From the NCBI GenBank assembly GCA_900767605.1, contig CAAFZT010000019.1, positions 1 through 37,568 on the forward strand: 37,568 nt of DNA, written 5' to 3'. A program made the position numbers and the translations under genes. Below are positions 1 through 7,100 of this stretch, one piece after another. How positions within the stretch are numbered: the stretch's first letter is position 1; each line of letters opens with the position of its first letter. Below the pieces are notes generated by a model. That model was not told the origin of the DNA. It ran no database searches and saw only the letters and a program-made list of their open reading frames with translations. Source of the DNA: Bacilli bacterium (GTDB lineage: Bacteria; Bacillota_I; Bacilli_A; RFN20; CAG-826).

Positions 1-28
1 AAACTCTTATTTGCACGTGAGGGATAAA
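1..28. repeat. IS left terminal inverted repeat
   Basis: Bases 1-28 are the exact reverse complement of 1191-1218. Base 29 breaks the match, so the visible repeat is 28 bp. It could extend outwards by a few bases beyond the window. Confidence 0.95.
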
Positions 29-49
29 AAACCAATCCTGCAGGGCCTT

Positions 50-58
50 TGATATAAT
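50..58 (+). promoter_or_regulatory. Extended -10 promoter of the transposase
   Basis: TGATATAAT is a perfect -10 hexamer (53-58) with the TG extension (50-51). No good -35 is present about 17 bp upstream, as is usual for extended -10 promoters. Transcription would start near 65, inside the 5' arm of the terminator hairpin at 61-92. Confidence 0.6.
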
Positions 59-60
59 TC

Positions 61-92
61 TCTCGCCGCGGTTAAAGCCGTGGCGAGATTTT
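61..92 (+). terminator. Intrinsic terminator at the IS left end
   Basis: An 11-bp hairpin pairs 61-71 with 78-88 around the loop TTAAAG, including one G-U pair, and is followed by TTTT (89-92). It would stop transcripts entering the IS from outside. A transcript begun at the element's own promoter (near 65) would lack most of the 5' arm and could escape. Confidence 0.6.
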
Positions 93-106
93 CATAACAA
101 AAGCCT

Positions 107-177
107 TTTGGCGGGCGTTCTCCCTTTTGGAGCTTGGCGGTTCCGGGAAAACGCTCGCCAAAGGGCGGAACCGCCAA
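107..177 (+). promoter_or_regulatory. Interleaved hairpins masking the transposase start region
   Basis: Two inverted repeats interlock. Bases 107-119 pair with 150-162 over 13 bp (one G-U), and 134-145 pair perfectly with 166-177 over 12 bp. The order A-B-A'-B' means they either form a pseudoknot or exclude each other. The last arm ends one base before the ATG at 179 and covers the place where a ribosome binding site would lie, so translation is probably restrained. Confidence 0.6.
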
Positions 178-178
178 A

Positions 179-1186
179 ATGAACAACAAACAGAAAAAGG
201 CTTTGAAAGCCAAATTTTCGGATGGCCTCGGCTCGTCGGGCATGATGGTTTCCACGCTTTCCGAATGGTACGACGCGAAGCACCGCCCGCCCTCCGCGGA
301 CGAGGTCGCATTCGTCAATTCGATCCCGGCCGGCCCATGCCCGCGCTGCGGGTCGGGGAACGTCAGGAGGGACGGCCGCTCGAAGAAAACGGGCCTAATC
401 GTCAGGGAATGCAAAGACTGCGGGAAGAAATTCGGGCCGCTGGCGGGAACGGTTTTCGATTCGCGGAAGATACCGCTGTCCGAATGGATCGAATTTTTGG
501 TCCACCTATTCCAATTCCATTCGGTGAAAACGGCGTCGCTGGACAACAGGAACGCCGATTCCACCGGGAGATATTGGCTTTCGAAGGTCTTCGCCGTAGT
601 CGAGGGGATACAGGAAGGCGTTTCGCTTTCCGGCGACGTTTGGATCGACGAAACGTATTTCCCGAAATGGCGCTCGGAGTCCGAAACCCGGGGCGGCAAG
701 CGGCTCCGCGGGCTTTCGAGGAACCAATTCTGCGTGCTGACCGCGACGGACGGCGAAACCTGCGTTCTGAGGGTGTGCGGCGCCGGGAAGCCGAGCGCCG
801 CGAGGGCCGTCGCCGGCTACGGCGAAATGATTGCCAAGGGATCGAAGATAATCCACGACGGCGACAAATCCCACAACGCCCTGATCGAGGCGATGGGGCT
901 TTCGAGCGAAGTCCACGGCACCGACGAAACCAAGGGGCTCGCGGATTCCGAAAACCCGATGGAGCCCGTGAACGAAATCCACCGATACCTATCCGGGTTC
1001 ATAGGCAACCACCGCGGATTCTCGCGGGGCGGATTGCAGGATTGGCTGAATCTGTTTTACTTTTACTGGAACACGCCAGGGGATGCCTTCCAAAAGGCGC
1101 AGGCCTTCATCGAACTCGCGGTAAAAAAGCGCAAAATTTTGCGCTATCGGAGTTGGGGAAAGGCGAAAGATTCCGATAAAACCTGA
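179..1186 (+). CDS. IS1595/ISXO2-like DDE transposase
   Basis: This 335-aa protein catalyses cut-and-paste or copy-type movement of the element at its inverted repeats. It has the family plan: an N-terminal zinc ribbon with paired cysteines (C54-x2-C57 and C78-x2-C81), then an RNase H-like DDE domain. The WIDET motif around D157 and the HDGDK motif (D227/D229) supply acidic residues; the third position is probably within VNEIH near residues 264-268, where the family often has Asn or another variant. I chose the ATG at 179 because the upstream alternative is a TTG (134) inside a hairpin arm. No clear Shine-Dalgarno sequence is seen. A second reading frame in the same direction stays open for nearly the same length, an effect of the G+C-rich codon use. 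The frame appears intact, so the element may be active. Confidence 0.9.
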   Translation: MNNKQKKALKAKFSDGLGSSGMMVSTLSEWYDAKHRPPSADEVAFVNSIPAGPCPRCGSGNVRRDGRSKKTGLIVRECKDCGKKFGPLAGTVFDSRKIPLSEWIEFLVHLFQFHSVKTASLDNRNADSTGRYWLSKVFAVVEGIQEGVSLSGDVWIDETYFPKWRSESETRGGKRLRGLSRNQFCVLTATDGETCVLRVCGAGKPSAARAVAGYGEMIAKGSKIIHDGDKSHNALIEAMGLSSEVHGTDETKGLADSENPMEPVNEIHRYLSGFIGNHRGFSRGGLQDWLNLFYFYWNTPGDAFQKAQAFIELAVKKRKILRYRSWGKAKDSDKT

Positions 1187-1190
1187 AATA

Positions 1191-1218
1191 TTTATCCCTC
1201 ACGTGCAAATAAGAGTTT
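1191..1218. repeat. IS right terminal inverted repeat
   Basis: Exact reverse complement of bases 1-28. Its outermost two bases supply part of the premature stop codon of the neighbouring minus-strand gene. Confidence 0.95.
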
Positions 1219-1786
1219 AAAAATAATTAGGAGCTGGCGACCCGCGAACCGAAACGTCGTTCACAAAAAAGTCTCCATACCCTCTCGCGTAAACATTTAA
1301 GGTAACCGTCGAACATTCCGTGGAAGTTTGGAAATACCCATATACGTTTTTCCATCCGTTTTGACGGCCTTTCATATCGAAAATCGTGGAATTTACCACC
1401 GATCCGTCCGTCTTCTTTTCGGAGGCCTCAAGTATTAAATGGTTTTCTTCATCATCCAAACAATCAGAACGCAAAAACGCTTCTACTTTATAAGAAGTGT
1501 TAGGAGAGGCGACAAAAGCGGTCGAATAGGCTTTGAGGATTCCGCCAGCTTGCCTACGATAAAGCTTTAGAGAATTTCCTTTGGATGCATCCTTGTATGC
1601 TGCTGCATCTAAATAATCGGTGACAATGGGAGCACCGCCCTCATCAAGAGTGGCGACGTTCCATCCATCGGGTAACGTTGCGGGGGCTTCTTCCGCCTGA
1701 ACTAACGTCGGATTTTGGGTAATTCCCATTAACGACACGCTAGATAAGGAAAGAAGGGACAAGAGGAGAATCGCTTTTCTTTTCAT
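1217..1786 (-). pseudogene. Secreted beta-sandwich (CBM-like) protein, truncated by the IS
   Basis: The remaining part encodes 189 residues. It begins with a typical signal peptide (MKRKAILLL, then a hydrophobic stretch, and a likely cleavage site after the Ala in LVQAEE). The rest resembles a carbohydrate-binding jelly-roll domain of the CBM4/9 or discoidin type: an NTSYKVEAF strand, a WKNVYGYFQTS strand and a terminal GDFFVNDVSV strand. The start at 1786 is preferred over the one at 1807 because AAGGA lies at good distance upstream and the signal peptide begins there. The reading frame runs into the right IS end, and its TAA is made at the junction (1217-1219), so the protein has lost whatever followed this domain. 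The missing 3' part should lie left of the IS, outside the window. Function is not known; an extracellular glycan-binding role is inferred. Confidence 0.65.
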
Positions 1787-2086
1787 GGTTCCGTTCCTTT
1801 GTGCCATTCATTTTTCCATAAAAGCCCTTACATTACTTGTTAATGCTACGTTAAAAATATTCTTTTTTCCCGTTTTACAAAAAGCAAAAAACTTCAAAGT
1901 GCTAGGTTTTCAACAAGATGCGTTTTTGCGATTTATTTCTTTTAAATAAGATAACAGGCCGATTTTTTTATCGATTAAGCAAGAATGCATTGAATATTTT
2001 AGTTTAATTCCTCCAAAAACCGATCTTCATAAAAATAATGATTTTTCGTTATTTGGTTTTTAGAAGGCGAAACATTCCATTAAAGC
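1787..2086. other. A/T-rich intergenic region
   Basis: About 300 bp without a credible gene. It should hold the promoter of the secreted-protein gene, but no convincing -35/-10 pair stands out. Near 2040-2065 there is an imperfect A/T-rich inverted repeat (AAATAA/TTATTT nested in AAAAACC/GGTTTTT) downstream of the minus-strand regulator gene. It could be a weak terminator. Confidence 0.4.
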
Positions 2087-2482
2087 CTATTTCGTTTCTT
2101 CTTTCGTGGCTTTTTCCACGAAGGTTTTAATGCAATCAAAAGTTTCTTCCGAAATGACGTGTTCGATTTCGCAGCAATCTTTTTCCGCCAAATCTTCCGA
2201 TACTCCAAGACGCAACAGGCATTCTTTCAAAACGTGATGACGAGCAAGGACTTTCTCCGCTAGTTCACGGCCTTTATCCGTGAGCTTCATGTCGCCATAA
2301 TCTTTGCGCGTGATAAGGCCGCGATCAATGAGTTCGTGGCCCATTTGATGGACGGCGGGCTTCGAGATGCCAAGCATTTTGGCAACCAAGGTCGTCTCTA
2401 ATGGTTTCCCTTCTTGCTCGAGCATTAAAAGAGCTTCGCAAAAATCCTCTTGGGAACGGCTATAATCACGCTGAATTTTCAT
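2087..2482 (-). CDS. DtxR/MntR-family metal-dependent repressor
   Basis: A 131-aa cytoplasmic DNA-binding protein that should repress metal-uptake genes when Fe2+ or Mn2+ is bound. The N-terminal winged helix (residues 8-75) has the family pattern SQEDF, then SKPAVHQM in the recognition helix and LTDKGRELA in the wing. The dimerisation/metal domain follows with RH (H82), C104, E107 and H108. Cys at 104 matches DtxR rather than MntR, which has Glu there, while D13 and E16 match the MntR ligands D8 and E11, so metal preference is uncertain. The length equals a family member without the SH3-like C-terminal domain. No metal transporter lies nearby. There is no Shine-Dalgarno sequence; a TAAAAT hexamer ends 6 bases before the ATG, suggesting a leaderless mRNA. 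Confidence 0.85.
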   Translation of the reverse strand: MKIQRDYSRSQEDFCEALLMLEQEGKPLETTLVAKMLGISKPAVHQMGHELIDRGLITRKDYGDMKLTDKGRELAEKVLARHHVLKECLLRLGVSEDLAEKDCCEIEHVISEETFDCIKTFVEKATKEETK

Positions 2483-2529
2483 ATTTTTATTTTAGAATAA
2501 GCAAGGTTAATAATGAAGCGCTTTCTTAG

Positions 2530-2558
2530 AGGACAACGTCTTGGAAACGGGGTATCAT
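2530..2558 (+). promoter_or_regulatory. Putative promoter giving a leaderless kinase mRNA
   Basis: AGGACA (2530-2535), a 17-bp spacer and TATCAT (2553-2558) form a plausible promoter. The -10 ends 7 bases before the GTG start at 2566, so the transcript would begin at or next to the start codon. No Shine-Dalgarno sequence is present at normal distance. Confidence 0.4.
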
Positions 2559-2565
2559 TTCAATC

Positions 2566-3054
2566 GTGAAAAAATTAATCCTTGTCAGCGGGCCGGCCGG
2601 AATCGGGAAATCGACCTGGTCCAAAAACTACGCTTCTTCCCACCCGGAGGAAAAGGTCATCGTGATTGCCGCGGACGAAATTCGCAAAGCCATGTGCGGC
2701 GGTTACGACAAATTCCCCGAGAACAACAACATGATGCTCGTCTATGACGAAATGATCCGCGTTGCAAAGGAAACGGCTGAAACCCATAAGGACGTGACGA
2801 TTCTATTTGATACGACGATGCTATACGATGAACGTCGTCTCTACTTCCGCCGCCAACTTCAAGGATTCGATGAATATGAGTTGTTTTTATTAAAACTCCA
2901 CGATTATAACCAATGTCTAATTCGTAATAAGAAAAGACCCGTGGAGAAATGGGTTCCTGAAGACGTGATTAAGAACATGGTCCGTCGTTACGCCGACCCC
3001 TCCCCTTACTGCAAATTGCAATTTGACCACGTCGAAGAAATCTACGTTGACTAA
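2566..3054 (+). CDS. P-loop kinase (AAA_33 / polynucleotide kinase-like)
   Basis: A 162-aa nucleotide-binding protein with a Walker A loop GPAGIGKST at residues 9-17, an AADEIRK segment near 35 and a FDTTMLYDERR segment near 85, which resembles the Walker B/substrate region of T4 polynucleotide kinase-like and zeta-toxin-like P-loop kinases. The KKRPVEKWVPEDVIKNM stretch near 130 resembles the basic lid of these enzymes. It probably phosphorylates a small molecule or nucleic-acid end; the substrate cannot be deduced. The only sensible start is GTG at 2566, since the Walker A motif follows closely. It is divergent from the metal regulator (83 bp apart) and convergent with gtrA, sharing a terminator. 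No antitoxin-like partner is visible, so a toxin role is not supported. Confidence 0.7.
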   Translation: MKKLILVSGPAGIGKSTWSKNYASSHPEEKVIVIAADEIRKAMCGGYDKFPENNNMMLVYDEMIRVAKETAETHKDVTILFDTTMLYDERRLYFRRQLQGFDEYELFLLKLHDYNQCLIRNKKRPVEKWVPEDVIKNMVRRYADPSPYCKLQFDHVEEIYVD

Positions 3055-3055
3055 A

Positions 3056-3086
3056 AAACGAGGCTCAAGCGGCCTCGTTTTCTTTT
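3056..3086. terminator. Bidirectional terminator overlapping the gtrA stop codon
   Basis: A 9-bp perfect stem (3056-3064 with 3072-3080), 7-base loop, and T-runs on both sides: TTTTCTTTT rightward and the complement of an A-run leftward. The last gtrA codons and its TGA stop (3065-3067) lie inside the hairpin. Confidence 0.85.
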
Positions 3087-3640
3087 GGCGAACGATAGAT
3101 AAATTTCTTCCGCGTTACAAAGTTCCACACCATGGTAAACGCCGTTTTCACCACGAACACCGTCATGAAAGCCCAGAACGTTAGGATATCTTGTTGGAAC
3201 AGGGTGGAAAAATTGATGCTAAGGATGTTGATGTTCCAGCCACTCCACCGGAGGCAGGTCATATACCCGATGAATTGGAGGATGGCTCCTCCCAATAGGC
3301 CGAGAACACTCCAGAAAAGGAATTTTAGATTCCCCTTCCAAGTCTTGGCCGTTTTAGCGTCTTCTTCTTTGACATTTTGGAAGCCCCATACCCCGGTTAA
3401 CGCCCATGTAGCAGGCATGGCAATTAACATGCCAAGGATTGAAAGAAGGAATTGAATGAAAAATGCAGCAATGGCATTACCCGCATTATTCTGAACCCAA
3501 GAATAAAGGAGGCTCGTGAGAACCATCTCGCTGACATAATCCAAAAGAGTTCCGTAGACTCCGATGACGGCAAAACGGACAATCTCCATGAAAAGAGAAT
3601 TCTTGTCCCGCCATCCAAGACGAGTTTGTTGTTTCTCCAT
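3065..3640 (-). CDS. GtrA-like four-helix membrane protein
   Basis: A 191-aa integral membrane protein of the GtrA family (PF04138 type), whose members help move lipid-linked sugars across the membrane or otherwise support cell-surface glycan synthesis. Four hydrophobic segments are visible (about residues 18-45, 50-80, 105-130 and 148-170). The C-terminal signature WNFVTRKKFIY is typical. The family is usually 120-150 residues; extra length lies in the N-terminus and in the cytoplasmic loop rich in Lys/Glu between helices 2 and 3. Its ATG overlaps the stop of the DUF2188 gene as TAATG, so translation is probably coupled. It is the last gene of the addBA operon and ends in the terminator hairpin. 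No glycosyltransferase is adjacent. Confidence 0.8.
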   Translation of the reverse strand: MEKQQTRLGWRDKNSLFMEIVRFAVIGVYGTLLDYVSEMVLTSLLYSWVQNNAGNAIAAFFIQFLLSILGMLIAMPATWALTGVWGFQNVKEEDAKTAKTWKGNLKFLFWSVLGLLGGAILQFIGYMTCLRWSGWNINILSINFSTLFQQDILTFWAFMTVFVVKTAFTMVWNFVTRKKFIYRSPKENEAA

Positions 3641-4092
3641 TATTTCTTTTTAACCACTTTGGTCGACGATTTAACGGGCGCAGACTTCTTCGCCGGCGCC
3701 TTGGCTTTAACTTCTGATTTTGCCTTGGGCTCTGGTTTTTTCGCCGCAACCGGCTTTGCCGCCTTCACTTCCGTCATCGGTTTTTTGACAGGTTCGGGTT
3801 TGGCCTTGGGTTCTGGCTTAGCAGCAATAACAGGTTTTGCCCCCTTGGTTTCCACTTTCACCGCTTCTTTCTTATGAACCTGAGTCGTTGCAATGGATCC
3901 TTTAGCCTTTCCTTTAGAATTATGGAAAAGGATCGTTCCTTGTTGATTGGCTCCAAGGGTTTGGCAATAGGTTTCGGCCTCCGCTTTTGTGCTGAAAAGC
4001 TTAATAACCGTGTCGCTACCCTGGATGCGGATGGCCCACATGCCGTCCGATTCCCGTTTAGAAACGTGATAGACTTTTCTTTTCTCCGCCAT
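3640..4092 (-). CDS. DUF2188 protein with a Lys/Ala/Pro-rich tail
   Basis: About 150 aa. Residues 1-65 match the small DUF2188 fold: KVYHVSKRESDGMWAIR, then a FSTKAEAETYCQ helix and GTILFHNSKGKAKGS, a strand-helix-strand unit of unknown function common in Bacillota and Mollicutes. The remainder is low-complexity, with repeated KPEPKAK-like units, and ends in KKK. Such H1-like tails often bind nucleic acid, which is only inferred here. I prefer the ATG at 4092 to the GTG at 4107, because GTGAGG acts as its ribosome binding site and the upstream GTG is part of that site. It lies 52 bp after addA and overlaps gtrA by TAATG, so it belongs to the addBA operon. Confidence 0.65.
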   Translation of the reverse strand: MAEKRKVYHVSKRESDGMWAIRIQGSDTVIKLFSTKAEAETYCQTLGANQQGTILFHNSKGKAKGSIATTQVHKKEAVKVETKGAKPVIAAKPEPKAKPEPVKKPMTEVKAAKPVAAKKPEPKAKSEVKAKAPAKKSAPVKSSTKVVKKK

Positions 4093-4144
4093 AATAAACA
4101 ACCTCACTTTCTTGTTTATTTTCGCACATTATGATGCTTTTGAA

Positions 4145-7100
4145 TTAGAGAATAGAAGCATATTGCTTCTTTTTTAGCGAAACCAAGTAAAGTCGAACCT
4201 TCGATTCGTCCACGTGGAACAATCGACAAACGTTTCGACGGTAGGCGTGTAGCTGCTCAACGTAAGCTGGATCATCGATTTCCGAAGTTTTGTAATCAAT
4301 GATGGTGTAAACTCCATCTTTTTCGTAAAGCAAGTCGATGTATCCCGTCTTTTTCGTTTCCTCGTCGTAATACCCATACTCCGAGAAAACATTGGCTTGT
4401 TGGGCTTCTTTTAATGGCGGTAATTCCAAACAAGCGGCAATGGTCTTTCGATCCCAAACATCCTGAATGAAATCCAAGACCGGATTCTTGAAATCCACGG
4501 CTTCCATATAAGCGTGAAGTTTGGTCCCGTATTCAAGGGTCGCCACAGAAACCTCTTCATCCACGAAAGACTTGGATGCCCTCTTGGCAACAACGGGCTG
4601 AAATTCCAACGTCTCATCATTGACATACAAAGGACTGATGACGGGCTTCGATGAAGCACTTTTCTTTAATGGGGCTGGGAAAACCTGGCGATGTCTATCT
4701 TCGTAACGGTCTGTTTTGTAGGAAAGAGAGACCACCGATGGAATGCCATCAAAAAGGAGAGCAAAGGGGCGAATGCCAAACTGCACGAAATAATCGTGGA
4801 CCTTCTTTTTATTCTTCGCTTCTGTCGCCGTAATGCCTAAAACAGGACGGAACGTCTCAGCGTCTTCTTCCAAAATGCATTTCCGCATGTTTTGTAACAT
4901 CATGTTCAAATCGTCGATATTTTCTTCGTCATCTCCACTATCGGAAACGTCATCTGTTTCTTCGTCTTGTTCTTCCAATCCTTCTTCGGATAAGTTGGCA
5001 GCCGTCTTGGCAAATTCAGCTTCTTTCTTTTTTTCTTCCTGGATTCCAACAATGCCGCGAGACCCGTTTATATAAGCGTTAGGATAGTATTTAGCCAAAT
5101 AGAAATTAGCCATCTCTTCTTCGGGCATCGTTTTGAAAATAGATAAATAACGGTCGTAGGCACGGGTCAAAATAGCTTGGATCTCGGCATCCAAATATTG
5201 GGAAACCCTTTCATCATAATAGGCGCGCTTTAAAGAGGAATAATTGTCTTTTTGCAAATCATCAAAGTCGGAGAATCCGATAAGATTTGGTTGAGTCTGA
5301 ACCAGAGCAAGATGAGACTGATAAGTATTCAGTTCTTCTTGCGACAAAAGGCCGTTTTGCATCAATTTCGCTGCAAAAGTCCCATCAATTTCTAAATGAT
5401 GAGGGCATCGATGCATCATGGAATAGACTTCTTCGTTCGAATCCGAATAGACATCATTCCCCACGAGAATGATCTCGTTTTCTGCGCGGGTCAACGCCAC
5501 ATAGAAAAGGCGAACGTGCTCATCGATATCCGGATCTTGTTTCTTCCGGATTTCCTTGGCTATAGTTCCCAAAGTGTCGGTAGATTCCTCAAAGGATTGG
5601 CCATCAACAAACACGCCCTCCGGATGGAATTGTTCAAAACGGAATTGAAATCCCAAATCCCCTGAGAAAATAAATGCAGGTAGACTTCTTCCATCTCCTT
5701 TGGAAAGGAAATTTCCGGATGAGGGCATATAAACGATTCGATTTTGTAAACCTTTGGATGCGTGAATCGTCATCATATCCACCGCGTCATCAGATTGAAC
5801 AAGGGTGTCCGAAGCTAGAGACAAGTCATAAAGTTTCACGCTTTGGAACAAATGGACGAAATCAAGAAGTCCCTGTCCTCTTTGTTCTCCTTGAACCGCC
5901 ATTTGATACAAAGATTCGATTTTTTGGATATTCGCATCTACGCCCCCCATCAAATACAGCCGATCGATCACGTGAAAGCGTTCCAGCAATTCAAGGAAAA
6001 TAGCGGAAAGGGAGGATTGCCGTAATTTCATCGCCAGATTTTCCATTCTTCGCCAAATGCCGCCTTCAGGATCTTGGGAAGGATTATCAGATCTAAATGG
6101 GGCAAGAGGGTCCTCTTTTTGTCTTTCGCTTTGCATCAATAGCTCATGAATGTGGGCATCGGAATATTGATCGCGGAACGCATAGCTTCTCGCAATGGAT
6201 AAGAAAAGATGCTTGGGGTCTTCCGTTTCAGGTTGGACAAAATATTTCAAAAAGGAAATCAAAGATTGAAGGAACAAGACGGAACGCGTTTCCTGCAAAT
6301 TCTCTGACTGCTTTTCATTGAGTTTAACGCCAGCCTCGTTAAATGCCTTTCGGAACAAAGGAAATGACTTTTTGGTACGCAGCAAAATAACAAAGTCGCC
6401 ATAACGGCATGGGCGCATCTTTTTGGCATCCAAATCATAAATAAGGTAGCCTTCGCTTACTTTCTGAATGATATCTTGAAGAATCGCAGAGATTTCCCAA
6501 TGGACTTGAGCGGGGTCGCAGAAGCGTTTCTTTTTAGCGAAAGGATCGCATTCTCCGTATAGCCGCCAGATGTGAAAATTATCGTCCTGATCCCCTTTTT
6601 GTTGTCCTGCCGTCAAGGCTTCCATGGGGTCTAAATAATCGATACATCCATGATCTAACGTCATGTAGTAAGAGCAGACGTAATTAATGTCATCAATGAG
6701 AGAGGGTCTCGAACGATAGTTCGTATTCATGGCAATGACTTGATGGCCCGGGCCTTGTTGATAATCTTTTTGGCGCTTGCGGAACAATTCCACGTTCGAG
6801 TTTCGGAACGCGTAAATGCTTTGTTTAGCGTCACCTACGCAAAAAAGATGAGCCTGCACCATCTTGCCATCCAGCAAAACCGGCTTCATCAAGCTACCAA
6901 GGAACAATTCTTGCGTATCGTTGGTGTCCTGATATTCGTCCACCATGATGTAACGGAACCTTCTTCTCACTTCATCGGCAACATCGTTATATTGTTGTTC
7001 CGTTAGCAGCCGCAAGGACATAGCACTGATGTCAGAAAAGGAAAAGGAATTCGTGGAACGAAGGAAATCATTCATGCGATGCCGTACTTCTTCTTCCATT

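Larger units (their letters stand above)
1..1218 (+). mobile_element. Complete IS1595/ISXO2-type insertion sequence
   Basis: A single transposase gene lies between perfect 28-bp terminal inverted repeats (1-28 and 1191-1218). It is clearly richer in G+C than the flanking host DNA, which suggests recent acquisition. The left end coincides with the first base of the window, so the left target-site duplication cannot be seen; family members usually make a duplication of about 8 bp, and the right flank begins with an A/T-rich stretch at 1219. The element carries its own extended -10 promoter, a terminator hairpin at the extreme left, and interleaved hairpins just ahead of the transposase start. 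It interrupts the secreted-protein gene on its right. Confidence 0.9.

Noticed and set aside
7..699. Long minus-strand frame inside the IS
   Set aside because: Antisense to the transposase, low-complexity, no ribosome binding site; typical shadow of G+C-rich codons.
127..1179. A second long open frame on the same strand across the transposase gene
   Set aside because: It is Arg/Gly-rich without any recognisable motif, whereas the other frame has the zinc ribbon and DDE residues. The openness follows from the G+C-rich codon use of the IS.
2566..3054. Zeta-type toxin
   Set aside because: The P-loop kinase fold is shared, but there is no antitoxin partner beside it and the gene is next to housekeeping-type genes.
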